Shown: piece after piece, positions 17,255 through 28,000 of the stretch | How the letters are laid out: each line of letters opens with the position of its first letter | Position numbering within the stretch: the first letter of the stretch is position 1 | From: Flavobacteriaceae bacterium LYZ1037 | GTDB taxonomy: Bacteria; Bacteroidota; Bacteroidia; Flavobacteriales; Flavobacteriaceae | Assembly (NCBI GenBank): GCA_003144015.1 | Contig: QFWS01000002.1 | Location: 124,001-188,000 of the forward strand | Direction: 5' to 3' | Length of the DNA stretch: 64,000 bases | Notes under the pieces: generated by a model | What the model saw: only the letters and a program-made list of their open reading frames with translations | Database searches by the model: none | Told to the model about the DNA's origin: nothing | Translations under genes and position numbers: made by a program

Positions 17255-17751
17255 AAGATTAATTCATAGCAGTAAAAAGGATGCTTACTTTGCAATGGAA
17301 AATAAATGTCTCCCAAACGTTTATAATTGCGAAGCTCATAAAATGTTTGATTCCGTTTATTTTGCGAAAAGGTATCTAATCTAATGGATTTATAATCATT
17401 GTTTTTTGCAAATGCTTCAGCAAAATCCATAAGTATTTGTGCATACCCTTTCCCTTGTTGATTTGGATGAACAGCTAATCTATGAATATAGATGTTATTT
17501 TTATTAGGAGTTAACCAATTAATAGGAATGTATTCTTCATCCATAAAAGTTGAAATAACAATACACCCAATGATGTTTGATTCATTTTCTAAGACATATA
17601 ATTCGTTTCTTAGAATATCGTTATTAAAAGCTAACTTGCTTGGATAGTGTTCATTCCATTGAAAAACACCTTTATCTATCATAAATGCAGCACAAGCTTT
17701 CGTTATTTGCAAAATGCAATCAATATCCTTATAAGTAGCTTTCCGAATCAA
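17251..17751 (-). CDS. GNAT family N-acetyltransferase
   Basis: A 166-residue acetyl-CoA-dependent acetyltransferase. The acetyl-CoA loop is HPNQQGKGYAQILMDFAEAFA (about 96-116, with the QxxGKG/A pattern), and the preceding beta-strand IYIHRLAVHP is typical. LRNYKRLGDIYFP closes the fold. The start is TTG at 17749-17751: an in-frame stop lies just upstream and the first in-frame ATG would remove strand 1. It is the first gene of the GNAT-MATE pair, a pairing compatible with modification and export of the same small molecule, though this is inference. Confidence 0.85.
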   Translation of the reverse strand: MIRKATYKDIDCILQITKACAAFMIDKGVFQWNEHYPSKLAFNNDILRNELYVLENESNIIGCIVISTFMDEEYIPINWLTPNKNNIYIHRLAVHPNQQGKGYAQILMDFAEAFAKNNDYKSIRLDTFSQNKRNQTFYELRNYKRLGDIYFPLQSKHPFYCYELIL

Positions 17752-17761
17752 TTTTAATGTT

Positions 17762-17769
17762 TACTTTTG
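17762..17769 (+). promoter_or_regulatory. -7 promoter box of the universal stress protein gene
   Basis: TACTTTTG matches TAnnTTTG in full, 39 nt before the ATG at 17809. It lies face to face with the GNAT promoter box 14 nt away, so the two divergent promoters overlap. Confidence 0.45.
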
Positions 17770-17783
17770 CATAAATTATACTG

Positions 17784-17791
17784 CAAATTTA
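17784..17791 (-). promoter_or_regulatory. -7 promoter box of the GNAT-MATE operon
   Basis: Minus-strand TAAATTTG matches TAnnTTTG in full, about 32 nt before the TTG start of the GNAT gene. Confidence 0.45.
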
Positions 17792-17808
17792 GTTTTTAAT
17801 TATTGATT

Positions 17809-18606
17809 ATGAAGAATATTTTAGTTCCAGTAGGGTCATCTAAAAATGCTGCAAGCCATTTACAATATGCTGTAGATTTTGCTAAAGCCTTTGGTGCAAG
17901 ATTATATGTTGTACAAATATATAATGTCTATACCAAAGCAGGAACCATGATTAAAATCGATCATATATTAGAACGTGAAAGTTTAGAGTTTTTAAAATCT
18001 CATGTTGCTAAAGTAGATACTAAAGGTGTAGAAATAAGTATAAAAACTTATAAGGGGAAGTTGGTAGACACTTTAGAACTAATAGCTAAATCTTTAGACA
18101 TAGATTTAATTATGTTGGAACCTAGAACTAATTCTATAAAAGAAGAGGTTTATTTGGGGAAAACATCTGGTAAAATTATTAAGCAAACCAATATTCCAGC
18201 GCTTATTGTGCCAGAAGGTTATACATATAGACCTATTATTTATATCTTAATGGCTTTAAAGTCGGCCATCATTAAAAATGAAGAAGCTTTAAAACCATTA
18301 ATTGCTATTAAAAATCACTATAAATCTATTGTGAATTTATTATTAGTTAAAACACCTTTTCATAACGAAGGTGATTTTGAGATTGACGATCATCTTTCTA
18401 GTATTGTTACAAATACAACCTACTCTGAAAATGCAACTACTTTTCAAGGCGTTTTAGAACATTATAAGGAAAACGATCCAGAGTTATTATGTGTTGTAAG
18501 ACGAAAACGAGGTTTTTTTACGAAGCTTTGGGAAAATAATACCATATTGAAAAAGGATTTTCAAAGCTCTACTTTACCAGTTTTAGTTTTAAGTGGATTA
18601 AAATAA
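17809..18606 (+). CDS. Universal stress protein family protein
   Basis: A 265-residue protein with a UspA-type Rossmann-like domain at 1-140 (MKNILVPVGSSKNAASHLQYAVDFAKAFGARLYVVQI; LVDTLELIAKSLDIDLIMLEP; GKIIKQTNIPALIVPEG) and a second, degenerate copy at about 145-265 that ends FQSSTLPVLVLSG. The ATP-binding Gly-rich loop of the first domain is only partly kept (LGKTSGKII). Tandem Usp proteins are common in Flavobacteria. The ATG at 17809 is preferred over a TTG six bases upstream. It diverges from the GNAT-MATE operon and is followed by a tRNA gene eight bases later. Confidence 0.88.
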   Translation: MKNILVPVGSSKNAASHLQYAVDFAKAFGARLYVVQIYNVYTKAGTMIKIDHILERESLEFLKSHVAKVDTKGVEISIKTYKGKLVDTLELIAKSLDIDLIMLEPRTNSIKEEVYLGKTSGKIIKQTNIPALIVPEGYTYRPIIYILMALKSAIIKNEEALKPLIAIKNHYKSIVNLLLVKTPFHNEGDFEIDDHLSSIVTNTTYSENATTFQGVLEHYKENDPELLCVVRRKRGFFTKLWENNTILKKDFQSSTLPVLVLSGLK

Positions 18607-18614
18607 AACAATTT

Positions 18615-18688
18615 GGGGGATTAGCTCAGTTGGCTAGAGCGCTACGCTGGCAGCGTAGAGGCCATCGGTTCGAATCCGATATTCTCCA
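18615..18688 (+). tRNA. tRNA-Ala (anticodon GGC)
   Basis: A cloverleaf of 74 nt can be folded. The acceptor GGGGGAT pairs with ATTCTCC (two G-U pairs), the D-arm is AGCTCAGTTGGCTAGAGC, the anticodon stem CTACG/CGTAG encloses the loop CTGGCAG with anticodon GGC, and the T-arm is ATCGG TTCGAAT CCGAT. The discriminator is A. The CCA end is not encoded in full (ACA follows). It reads alanine GCC and GCU codons. Confidence 0.96.
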
Positions 18689-18695
18689 CAAATAA

Positions 18696-18728
18696 TAAAC
18701 GTCTTTATAACAAATAAAGGCGTTTTTT
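18696..18728 (+). terminator. Terminator after tRNA-Ala
   Basis: The arms AACGTCTTTA and TAAAGGCGTT pair (one G-T) and are followed by six T. The end touches the stop codon of the convergent hydrolase gene; the other strand also has T-rich sequence, so it may serve both genes. Confidence 0.75.
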
Positions 18729-19566
18729 ATTTTATAAAATGGATGCTTTTTTCAACAACTTGTTTCAATTTTTTAGGCAATATTTTGTCTTCCCAAGGAT
18801 GTTTCGAATCGAACACATGATTGGTGTTTTCAATAAGAACTAAAACACTATTTGGATTCCATTGATGTAATAATTTCGCTTCATTAAAAGATATTGATGT
18901 GTCTGAATCTCCATGAATTATCAAATGTGGGATTTTGACTTTTTTTGTAGCTATCTCTAAATTTAAACGAGTTTCATTGGCTTTAAAGTCTTTATAAAAT
19001 TGATAATTATGAGGCATTTGTTGTTTGGTTCTTCTGTTTAAAACATACTTTACACCATCTTTCTTCCATTGTTCTAAATTTCCTATGGTTGCTGTTCTTT
19101 TAGCAAAATCGCAAACACTAGCCCAGGTTATTAATGATGTGATTCTTGCATCTTCTGAAGCTTTGATGGTTGCAATTCCACCTCCACGTGAATGCCCAAT
19201 GAGTGAGATGTTGTTTTTATTGATTTCATTGACAAAAGGGTTGTTTTTTGATAGTAAATAATTTAATAAATCATCAATATCTTTTAGCTCTTTCGAATAA
19301 TTATTTTCTGCAAAAGCTTCTAAATCCGGAAAATCAATGGGAGTTTCAACAGTACCTCCATTATGGGAAAAGTTGAATTTCACAAAAAAGAAATTTTCAT
19401 TTTTAAAAGCATCTGCTACTAAACTCCAGCTCCCCCAATCTTTAAATCCTTTATATCCATGACAAAATATTACTAATGGCTTTGGATTACCGGTTTTATT
19501 ATATAAAGCATCCCAAACAATTGGTTTTTGGTTTTCTCTATATAAAACAAGGTTCTTTTCTGACAT
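18727..19566 (-). CDS. Alpha/beta hydrolase (dienelactone hydrolase / peptidase S9-like)
   Basis: A 279-residue cytoplasmic hydrolase. The nucleophile elbow is GHSRGGG (about 122-128), the acid Asp is in IHGDSDTSISF (about 218-228) and the catalytic His is in NTNHVFDSKHPW (about 248). The oxyanion segment FCHGYKGFKDWGS is near the N-terminus. The substrate is unknown; members hydrolyse esters or small acyl compounds. Its ATG shares one base with the stop of the AddB-like gene upstream (TAATG), so the two are co-translated although a functional link is not obvious. Confidence 0.85.
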   Translation of the reverse strand: MSEKNLVLYRENQKPIVWDALYNKTGNPKPLVIFCHGYKGFKDWGSWSLVADAFKNENFFFVKFNFSHNGGTVETPIDFPDLEAFAENNYSKELKDIDDLLNYLLSKNNPFVNEINKNNISLIGHSRGGGIATIKASEDARITSLITWASVCDFAKRTATIGNLEQWKKDGVKYVLNRRTKQQMPHNYQFYKDFKANETRLNLEIATKKVKIPHLIIHGDSDTSISFNEAKLLHQWNPNSVLVLIENTNHVFDSKHPWEDKILPKKLKQVVEKSIHFIK

Positions 19567-22313
19567 TAAATGGTTTTTTCAATAAAAGACATATCTTGAT
19601 TGCAGATTTCAAGGATTAGGTTTTTCAATTCGATTTCGAACGACTGTAAGGTTTCTTCAGAAATTTGAGTGATTTTATTTTTATCGTAAACACTTTCCTT
19701 TTTAGTGAATTTTAAAAATCCTGCACTCAGGTTTTTGAACGAAATAATACCTGCTTCTAAAGGAAGATTAACCTTCCCCTCTTTAACCATGGCGTAAGCA
19801 TATGTTAAAACTTGAAAAGACTTACTAAACTTATCATAATTTGTTGTAATGTCCTCCCAATGAATAAGAGATACCTTGCTGCCATCAACTTTTCCGGTTT
19901 TATAGTCAATAATTCTTGTAGTGCCATTATATTGATCAACTCTATCAACTTTTCCGGTTAGATAGATAGGGAAATCTATGGTGTCTAACTTAAGCTTTAC
20001 TTTATTTTCACTTTCAATTGCAATAATTTTTATTTCATTTCCTTTTTTTAAATCTTCAATTTCTAAGTTTAAAAAATTATTTAAATATCTTTTTGCTATT
20101 TCAAAAACAATTAAATTTTTACCTTTTGTAATATCACCTTCTTTATAAAGGTCTTTAAAATGATGATTAACCCGTTCATCTATTTCTTTCTTAATACCTT
20201 TTAAAATATCAATAGAGAGGTATGTACCTTGAAGGGGTTTGTATAAATCTTCTAGAGAATTGTGTATTACAGTACCTAATGTATTTGTAGCGATATTTTC
20301 TTCAACTTCTTCGTATTCTGTAATTTTTAATATTTTTTGATTGTAAAAATCTATGGGGTTCCTAATATAATTAGTTAATGAAGACGGAGAGAAGCCTTTT
20401 AAAGCTATTTCTTTTAATCTATTTATTACACTTTCATCTTTTTTTATTTGCAAAAGTTCTTTTTTGGAACTCATTACTTTTGGTAGTACGATATTTTGAG
20501 AAATATTATGGGCAGCTTCTAATTCTAACTGTGTAATAAACCTACTTTTTTCGCCTCCATTTAGTATATCTGTCTCTGTATTATATAGAATGTAGATGTT
20601 TTTAGCACGTTGTAACAATCGATAAAAATGATAAGCATAAATGGCATCTTTCTCTTTAAAAGTTGGAAGATTATACTGTAATTTGACATCGAAAGGAATA
20701 AACGAATTATGATTTTTACCTAAAGGAAGAACACCTTCATTAACAGATGAGATTATAACTGTTTCAAAATCTAATACTCTCGACTCGAGCATTCCCATAA
20801 CTTGGAGACCTTGTAACGGCTCTCCCTTAAAATCTAGAGTCTCAGTGCTTAATAGGTTTTTGTATACTTCAAATAATGTATTGCTGTTTTTTAAGTGAAC
20901 ATAATTTGAGTTTAACCTAGTAAGCTCGTTAAATAGTTCATTAAATCTAAATAGATATTCTAAAGACAAAATATTTCTCTGTTTGTCAGTATCTAGATAA
21001 TTCTTTATTTTTAAAATTAGTTTTTTTGTTTGTTTTAATGCTATTTCTGCGCTGTTTTCCCAGCTTGAAAACAACAGAGTCATTATATCTTCAGAGGGTG
21101 ATGAGAGTGTTTTAAGTTGCTCTAAATTTAGATACACTAAATTGTTTGTTTGAATGGTTTTAATTATATCAGAAACCTTATTATTTTGAAATAGACAATT
21201 GATATTTTGATGTGATAAGATGCTAATAACGTCTTTATAGTAAAATGATTTGTTAGTTGTTTTATGTAAATCAAATATTTTTTCAAATAAGGATGCTAAA
21301 GGAACAGAATTGAGTGGAAGTCCCATGGTAATGTTTAAGGCGTCGATGGATGAAGGCAAAGAGTTTAAAACAGGCATTAATAAGGCTTCATCACCTAAAA
21401 CAATAGCTGTATTGTTTAAATTTTCCTGATTGATATTTAAACCTTTTAAAATAGTTCCTATCTGCTTTGCTTGGCCTATGTTTTTTGGAACACCAAATAT
21501 GGATATGTTTTTTGGTTTCGAATAATTTGTAGTAAGCCATTTAAATGGATTTGATTTAAAATAAGACCAGTTTTCACGATAATCCCTGATAAACATGGCT
21601 GCATCATGAATTGGATTTTTAAAGAATGTATCTTCTAAATCCCAATATATTTCAGCAATACCATTCTGAAGAAGTTCCTGGATGATGGTTTCTTCAGCGG
21701 TATTTAAAGCATTAAATCCTAGGAAAATAACTTTTTTATCTGGATTAGTTTGAATATATGTCTCAATATTTGCTACAGCTTCTTTATAAATTAATCCTTG
21801 ATAGCCTATGTTTTTAGACATCAAGTGCTCAGTTAAATGTGTGTAATACTCAAAAAGCTTATTCCAAAAGGATAAGTATTTTTTAACTAAATCTGTTTGA
21901 TTTTCTTGTTTTGACCAATGATTAATTTTTTGAATGTCAGACAAGTATTCAAATATTTGTTTAGGAGGTATAAGGTATCTATCAATTTCGTTAAAATCTT
22001 GTAGAATTATTTGTGCCCATTTAGCAAACACTTCAAAACTATCTTGGTCTGCTGATTTTGTTAATTCAAGATATACGCTATAAAATTCGAATAATAGTTC
22101 TGTATTGGATATAGGATTTAATTGAGAAAGTTCTCTTGTAAAATCTTCAATACTTAATATTTGTGGAGAAAATATAGTTTTTTTAGAAACATTTTTTATT
22201 TCATGTTTTAGAAAAACACCGGCTCTTTTACTTGGAAGAACAAACGTAAGGTTAGAAATGTCTTCATTTTTCTCTTGTAGTTCTAATAATACCTCGTAAA
22301 TAAATGTTACCAT
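19566..22313 (-). CDS. addB: AddB-like PD-(D/E)XK nuclease / inactivated helicase
   Basis: A 915-residue partner of the AddA-like helicase-nuclease at 25083-28229. It begins MVTFIYEVLLELQEKNE and has a long UvrD-like region without a canonical Walker A, as in AddB proteins (a degenerate LPSKRAGVFLKHEI is near residue 26). The C-terminal RecB-type nuclease domain has TGKVDRVDQYNGTTRIIDYKTG at about 795-816, where Asp and the D-Y-K triplet bind metal. The four Cys that hold an iron-sulfur cluster in Bacillus AddB are absent; I see only a few scattered Cys. The complex degrades and resects double-strand DNA ends. Its only upstream space is 69 nt holding the ompA terminator, so its promoter is unclear. 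Confidence 0.82.
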   Translation of the reverse strand: MVTFIYEVLLELQEKNEDISNLTFVLPSKRAGVFLKHEIKNVSKKTIFSPQILSIEDFTRELSQLNPISNTELLFEFYSVYLELTKSADQDSFEVFAKWAQIILQDFNEIDRYLIPPKQIFEYLSDIQKINHWSKQENQTDLVKKYLSFWNKLFEYYTHLTEHLMSKNIGYQGLIYKEAVANIETYIQTNPDKKVIFLGFNALNTAEETIIQELLQNGIAEIYWDLEDTFFKNPIHDAAMFIRDYRENWSYFKSNPFKWLTTNYSKPKNISIFGVPKNIGQAKQIGTILKGLNINQENLNNTAIVLGDEALLMPVLNSLPSSIDALNITMGLPLNSVPLASLFEKIFDLHKTTNKSFYYKDVISILSHQNINCLFQNNKVSDIIKTIQTNNLVYLNLEQLKTLSSPSEDIMTLLFSSWENSAEIALKQTKKLILKIKNYLDTDKQRNILSLEYLFRFNELFNELTRLNSNYVHLKNSNTLFEVYKNLLSTETLDFKGEPLQGLQVMGMLESRVLDFETVIISSVNEGVLPLGKNHNSFIPFDVKLQYNLPTFKEKDAIYAYHFYRLLQRAKNIYILYNTETDILNGGEKSRFITQLELEAAHNISQNIVLPKVMSSKKELLQIKKDESVINRLKEIALKGFSPSSLTNYIRNPIDFYNQKILKITEYEEVEENIATNTLGTVIHNSLEDLYKPLQGTYLSIDILKGIKKEIDERVNHHFKDLYKEGDITKGKNLIVFEIAKRYLNNFLNLEIEDLKKGNEIKIIAIESENKVKLKLDTIDFPIYLTGKVDRVDQYNGTTRIIDYKTGKVDGSKVSLIHWEDITTNYDKFSKSFQVLTYAYAMVKEGKVNLPLEAGIISFKNLSAGFLKFTKKESVYDKNKITQISEETLQSFEIELKNLILEICNQDMSFIEKTI

Positions 22314-22326
22314 GTTATAAAAATAA

Positions 22327-22356
22327 AAAACGCTCCGAAATTTCGGAGCGTTTTTA
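22327..22356 (-). terminator. Terminator after the OmpA-family gene
   Basis: A self-complementary 20-base core (CGCTCCGAAA followed by TTTCGGAGCG) is flanked by A- and T-runs, giving a very strong hairpin. It lies about 27 nt past the OmpA stop and just before the AddB start. Confidence 0.85.
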
Positions 22357-22382
22357 AAACTATTTTTTATGTGTTAATTAAC

Positions 22383-23741
22383 TTAGTTTTTTAAGTTAAT
22401 TTCTACTCTTCTGTTGTTAGCTCTACCAGCTCTAGTTTTGTTAGAATCTATAGGTCTAGATTCTCCAAATCCTTCGTGAGAAAGTCTGCTAGATGCAACT
22501 CCATTAGAAATTAAGTAATTCATAACTGAACTAGCTCTTTCTTTAGATAATTTCATGTTAAGGGCATCGCTACCTACACTATCAGTATGACCTTCGATGT
22601 TAAACTTAGCATTAGGATATTCATTTAAGATATCAACAATGTTTTGTAAAACAGCAGTAGACTGATCTTTAATAGTTGCTTTTCCAGTATCGAATAAGAT
22701 CGTTTTAGCATAAGCATTTAAAGCTTTCTTAACTGCCTCAGTTACTTCTGGACAACCGTTGTTAGCAACAGTTCCAACTACGTCTGGACATAAATCATCT
22801 TTATCAGCTACACCATCACCATCTCTATCTGGCCAAGGACATCCATTGTTTGCAGCAGGACCTGCTTCGTTTGGACATTTGTCATCTTTATCAGCAATTC
22901 CATCGCCATCAGCATCAGGACAACCATTTAAAGCTTTAAGACCAGCAACTGTAGGACAATCGTCTAAGTTATCTGGAATACCATCACCATCAGAATCAGG
23001 ACATCCGTTAAACTCAGCTAAACCAGCTTCGTTTGGACAGTCGTCTTTACTATCTTCAATACCATCACCATCAGAATCAGGACATCCGTTAAATTCAGCT
23101 AAACCAGCAACTTCTGGACAAGCATCATCTTTATCGTAGATTCCATCACCATCAGTGTCTTTTCCACCAAATTTAAATGTTAAACCTGCATAATGTTGGA
23201 AGTGTGTAGATAAGTAATCTTCAAAGGCATGTTTGTAAGTACTTTGTAGAGTTACACCAATGTTTTCTGATAACCATAAATTAAGACCAACAGATCCATT
23301 TAAAGTACCAGCTCCAATTTTGTCTACCCAAGTGTAACCACCACCTACTCCTAAGAAAGGCTCTACAACTTTAGAGTTTATCAATTTTGCAAAACTATAC
23401 TTTACAGTTCCATCTAATCCGTAGTAAGATAAATCGTTTACGTCAGCGTCTCCCCAACTTTCGATTCTGTTGATAGATCCAGTTACTCCAAAAGAGAAAC
23501 CATTACTAAAATACTTTGAAGCTGTTAGACTTGACAAAGAAGGTAAAATGTTCCAATGGTCACGAGCATTAAAATACTCATCAAAGTAATCTCCAAGTGG
23601 AGCATCTTCACCTGTTGGATAGAAATCAACGGCGTTTACTCCAAGACTTAAAGCCCATGGATTGTTTTCATCTTGTGCATTAATGCTGCTATAACTTAAC
23701 ATAAGCAACATTGCGAACAATAATCTGCTAAGATTTTTCAT
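22383..23741 (-). CDS. OmpA family outer-membrane protein with thrombospondin type 3 repeats
   Basis: A 452-residue outer-membrane protein. Residues 1-23 ([19 protein letters not shown], cleaved after INA) form a signal peptide. Residues about 25-200 are an eight-stranded-barrel-like OmpA domain ([27 protein letters not shown]). Five or six calcium-binding TSP3 repeats ([20 protein letters not shown]) follow at about 195-325. The C-terminal OmpA domain has the peptidoglycan-binding core [15 protein letters not shown] and [10 protein letters not shown]. The ATG at 23741 is preferred over a TTG two codons upstream. A strong promoter and a strong terminator mark a single-gene, highly expressed unit. 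Confidence 0.93.
   Translation of the reverse strand: MKNLSRLLFAMLLMLSYSSINAQDENNPWALSLGVNAVDFYPTGEDAPLGDYFDEYFNARDHWNILPSLSSLTASKYFSNGFSFGVTGSINRIESWGDADVNDLSYYGLDGTVKYSFAKLINSKVVEPFLGVGGGYTWVDKIGAGTLNGSVGLNLWLSENIGVTLQSTYKHAFEDYLSTHFQHYAGLTFKFGGKDTDGDGIYDKDDACPEVAGLAEFNGCPDSDGDGIEDSKDDCPNEAGLAEFNGCPDSDGDGIPDNLDDCPTVAGLKALNGCPDADGDGIADKDDKCPNEAGPAANNGCPWPDRDGDGVADKDDLCPDVVGTVANNGCPEVTEAVKKALNAYAKTILFDTGKATIKDQSTAVLQNIVDILNEYPNAKFNIEGHTDSVGSDALNMKLSKERASSVMNYLISNGVASSRLSHEGFGESRPIDSNKTRAGRANNRRVEINLKN
22810..23150 (-). repeat. 81-bp tandem repeats encoding TSP3 units
   Basis: Successive copies of the DNA coding for the calcium loops are almost identical, for example at 22981 and 23062, a period of 81 nt or 27 residues. 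Such repeats can expand or contract by recombination. Confidence 0.75.
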
Positions 23742-23776
23742 ATTCAAAAATTTAATTTTTAAGTGTTAATTGTAAG

Positions 23777-23806
23777 CAAAAGTAAGTTGTTAAATATTAT
23801 TAACAA
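23777..23806 (-). promoter_or_regulatory. Promoter of the OmpA-family gene
   Basis: On the minus strand a TTG (23804-23806) is followed after 19 nt by TACTTTTG (23777-23784), both full matches to the Bacteroidota consensus. A second full -7 box, TATATTTG, lies upstream at 23810-23817, so there may be two start sites. The leader is about 30 nt. Confidence 0.65.
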
Positions 23807-23866
23807 AGACAAATATAGAAAAATATTGAATATTTTACCTAAAATCTGCATGATTGTCTAAAAAAA

Positions 23867-25060
23867 TTAGATAATTCCTAGTTCCTTCCCGACTTTTATG
23901 AAGGAATTTACCGCTTTATCTATATGAGTTTTTTCGTGTGCAGCAGAAAGTTGCACTCTAATTCGAGCTTTTTCTTTTGGAACTACAGGAAAAAAGAAAC
24001 CTATTACATAAATTCCTTCTTTTAAAAGTTGGCTCGCCATTGTTTGAGCTAATTTGGCATCATATAACATAACTGGAACTATAGCCGAGTCTCCATCTAT
24101 AATATCGAAACCTGCTTCTTTCATCCCTTTTTTAAAATATTTAGCATTCCATTCTAATTTATCTCTTAAAGAAGTGTTGTTTTTTAACATATCAAACACT
24201 TTTATAGAAGCGCCTACAATTGCTGGTGCTAATGAGTTAGAAAATAAATAAGGTCTTGATCGTTGACGTAAAATTTCAATTATTTCTTTTTTTCCAGTTG
24301 TATATCCACCCATGGCACCTCCAAGGGCTTTTCCAAGAGTTCCAGTGATAATATCGATTCTGTTTAAAACGCCTTTTTCTTCTAGTGTTCCAATACCAGT
24401 TTCACCTATAAAACCTGTTGCATGGCATTCATCAATCATAACTAAAGCATCATATTTGTCTGCCAAATCGCAAATTTTATCTAATGGCGCTACTAGGCCA
24501 TCCATTGAAAATACACCGTCTGTAACTATTATTTTAAAACGAGCCCCATTTTTATTTGCTTCAATGAGTTGTTTTTCTAAATCTGCCATATCATTATTTT
24601 GATATCGGTATCTTGCAGCTTTACACAATCTAACCCCATCAATAATAGATGCGTGATTTAAAGAATCTGAAATAATGGCATCTTCGGCACCAAATAAAGG
24701 TTCAAATACACCTCCATTAGCATCAAAGGCTGCAGCATATAAAATAGTGTCTTCGGTATTATAGAACTCTGCAATTTTTTGTTCTAATTCTTTATGTATA
24801 TCTTGAGTTCCACAGATAAATCTAACAGACGACATGCCAAAACCATGGGTGTCCATAATGTCTTTTGCTGCTTGAATAACTTCTGGATGAGATGATAGTC
24901 CTAAATAATTATTAGCACAAAAATTTAAAACTTTCTCGCCTGTGTTTAGGGTTATTTCAGCTCCTTGAGCCGATGTAATAATACGTTCTGATTTAAACAG
25001 ACCATTATCTTTAATCTCTTGAATTTCGTTTTCTAAATGTTCTTTTATTTTTCCGTACAT
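23867..25060 (-). CDS. kbl: Glycine C-acetyltransferase (2-amino-3-ketobutyrate CoA ligase)
   Basis: A 397-residue PLP enzyme of the alpha-oxoamine synthase family. It converts 2-amino-3-ketobutyrate and CoA to glycine and acetyl-CoA in threonine breakdown. The PLP-binding Lys is in [14 protein letters not shown] (about 240-253), and the conserved blocks [39 protein letters not shown] and [10 protein letters not shown] are all present. The usual partner threonine dehydrogenase (tdh) is not adjacent. It follows the AddA-like gene by 22 nt but has its own -7 box. Confidence 0.93.
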   Translation of the reverse strand: MYGKIKEHLENEIQEIKDNGLFKSERIITSAQGAEITLNTGEKVLNFCANNYLGLSSHPEVIQAAKDIMDTHGFGMSSVRFICGTQDIHKELEQKIAEFYNTEDTILYAAAFDANGGVFEPLFGAEDAIISDSLNHASIIDGVRLCKAARYRYQNNDMADLEKQLIEANKNGARFKIIVTDGVFSMDGLVAPLDKICDLADKYDALVMIDECHATGFIGETGIGTLEEKGVLNRIDIITGTLGKALGGAMGGYTTGKKEIIEILRQRSRPYLFSNSLAPAIVGASIKVFDMLKNNTSLRDKLEWNAKYFKKGMKEAGFDIIDGDSAIVPVMLYDAKLAQTMASQLLKEGIYVIGFFFPVVPKEKARIRVQLSAAHEKTHIDKAVNSFIKVGKELGII

Positions 25061-25077
25061 GAGTTTGATGATTTTTA

Positions 25078-25085
25078 CAAATTTA
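25078..25085 (-). promoter_or_regulatory. -7 promoter box of kbl
   Basis: Minus-strand TAAATTTG, a full TAnnTTTG match, overlaps the stop codon of the AddA-like gene and lies about 18 nt before the kbl ATG. No -33 TTG is seen, so co-transcription from upstream is also possible. Confidence 0.4.
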
Positions 25086-28000
25086 AAATTCTTTTATTTG
25101 AATTCCTTCATTAATATAAACAAGTATCTTTTTTATGGTTTTTATATGCATTTCTAGAAGAATGTTTTCGTATTTTATTAGTTGATTAATATGCTTTTGA
25201 TCTTCATTGCCTGTTTTGTAATCAATAATCACTGCTTGGTTGTTTGTGTCCAAAATCAATCTGTCTAAACGCACTATTTCTCCAGATTTCGATATAATAT
25301 CTCTTTCATTATAGATGGTTAGATTATCCGTAAAATAGGCTGTCAAATCTGGAAGGGTTACTATTTGAAATGCTACTTCTTTTAAAAGGGGAGCTTGCTC
25401 TTTAGTTATCAAATTTGAATTTGTAAATTCTTCAATAACAAAATCGATATCTGTTTTTGTTTTAATTTGAGACATGATATTATGAATGAGATTCCCTTTT
25501 TCTATGGCTTCTTTCTGAAGTGTATCCCATAAATATCCCGAATTGGTTACTATTTTAATGTTGTGTTCGTGTTTAGGTGTAGAAATAAATTCTTTTTGTT
25601 CTAAAGTAAGACTTGAAACAGATTTTTTTTCTGAACTCTTCTCTGGTTTTCCAAATGTGTATTTTGATTGATTATTGTCCCAAAGGTGTAACTGATTTAA
25701 ATAATTGATAAAAAAACCTGAATATGTTTTACTGTTTATCTCTCCTTTATTATTAATATCCTTTTTAGAAATAATATATAATTGCTCAACAGCTCTTGTT
25801 AGTGCCACATATAAGATATTTATGTTATCTAATTCAAGATTTGAACGTCGTCTATTGTAAATCTCGTTGCCAATTTCTCCAAAATTTTCAAAATCGCCAG
25901 AGTAGTTTAAAAGCGTATGTGTGAAACCTTGAAAATTTTCAGGGTTTAATGGAAACCATTCTTTTGGTTCCACTTCTTTATAGATATCTAAATCGGCATA
26001 TGGAAAAATTACAATTGGAAATTCTAATCCTTTGGACTTATGAACGGTCATTATTTGAACAGCTTCTTGCCCAGGAGGAGAAACAATACTTAATTTATCT
26101 TTCTTTTTATCGTAATAATTAATAAATCCGGCTAAATCTGGTTGGTTTTTTTGCGAATATTCAAACACTAAATCTAATAGGTATTGAACGTAAGCATTAG
26201 AAGTTTTAACTAAATTGAAAGATCTAACTACAGTTTCAGCTAATTCATATAAAGATAATTGTAATAAGTTATTATAATTAATATGGATGTCGAAAATATT
26301 CAAAGAAGTAAATAATTCCTCTAAATTTAGATTGATGTGTTTTTCTAAAAAAGGATGTTTCTCTTTAATATGAAGAGATGTCGTCAAATAATTTAGAACC
26401 TGAATTTTTACTTCGTCGTTTTTAGGTTGTAACAAAAGTTTTAGAAAATGGATAATAAATTCAACTTCCGGAGCATTTTTTAATAATAAGGTTTCAGAAG
26501 AAATAAGTGGAATGTTATGCTCGTTTAAATAATTGGCAACTGCAACACCTTGTTTGTTTTTTCTAACTAAAATACAAATGTCGCTTAAGGCAAATCCGTT
26601 TTGCAAACAAGATGTAATGGTTTCAAGTGTTTTTTCAGTATATATAGCATCTGTATTATCTTCTTTACTTATTTCAAGAAAATCTAGACTTACAAATCCT
26701 TCTAGATTTTTTGTAACTTCTTGATGGGCATTGTGGTAGATGTTTTGATGACTTTCTGCATTAAAAACAGTATTGGCTAGATGATTAAAAAAACCATTAT
26801 TGAAAGTTAAAATCTCTTTAAAGCTTCTGTAATTTTGTGGCAGATTAACAATTCTCTTTTCTATGTGGAACGGATTGGCGTCGTTGAATAAATCTATAAA
26901 TTGTTCAGCTTTTCCTCCACGCCATCTATAAATTGCCTGTTTGGCATCTCCAACAATCATTAAAGATCCTATTTCGTTATTTAAATTCTCTTGAGATAAC
27001 TTATTGTCTATTAAAGGAATTAAATTTTCCCATTGTAAAACTGATGTGTCTTGGAATTCATCTATAAAATAATGACTGAATTTCTCGCCCAAACGTTCGT
27101 AAATAAAAGGCGTAGGTTGGTCTTTTATTTCGTTGCTTATCATGTTGTTAAATTCAGATATAAGCACTTTATTCTGTTCTTCTTTTAAAACAGTTAATTC
27201 CTTATTTATAGCACTTAACACAGAAAGAGGTGTCATGTTTCTATAACAGGCTTTTAAAAATTTGTGATTGAAAACAAGGTGTTTCGTTTCATAAAAGCTG
27301 CTTGCTATTTCAGGTTGAATATCTTCAATTACTGAAGCAATATCTTGTGTAACACGCTTTGGATATAGAGTTTTATTTTCAATATCTTCTTGCCATTTTG
27401 AAGTAAAACTAACCGACAGATTTAAATTAGATAATTTTTCAAAATGTTTTGGCAAGTAACTTCCCGAAAAATCATCAAATTGTAAACCGGCTTCTTCAGC
27501 TAAGATTAGAATGGCACTTGCTTTCTCTTTTAATGTTTTTTCAGTTTGCGAAATTTCTTGTTTTAAAAAAGTTTTAAAAGTTTTAAAATCTTCAAGAGTT
27601 TTAGTTTTTAGTGCATCAATAAAAGGAATGTCATTTTCATTTATAAGCAGTTTAGACATTTTATTAAAATCGAAAGAAACATCCCAGCTTTTATCGTCGT
27701 CTGCTTTTTCAAGAGCAAAATCAACTAATATTTTGGTTAATTCTTTTTCTGTTCCAGCTTTAGCAATTAACCTATCTACGGCTTCAGCTAAAAGTGTTTC
27801 TTGATCTAGCTCGACTTCAAAATTTAAAGGTAATTTTAAGTCGTAAGCAAAAGTTCTTATAATTCTATGTGTAAAACCATCAATGGTTGAGATGTCAAAA
27901 AAACCGTAATTAAAAACAATGGTATTTAATAAGGTTTTAGATTTTAGATGAATAACTTCAGGATCTTTATTCAAATCCTCGCAAATTATACGAAACATAT

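Noticed and set aside
22327-22356. Perfect palindrome as an operator
   Set aside because: It is followed by T-runs and sits after a stop codon, so a terminator explains it.
22759-23139. 126-residue plus-strand frame rich in Ser/Pro
   Set aside because: It is the antisense of the TSP3 repeats of the OmpA gene and mirrors their composition.
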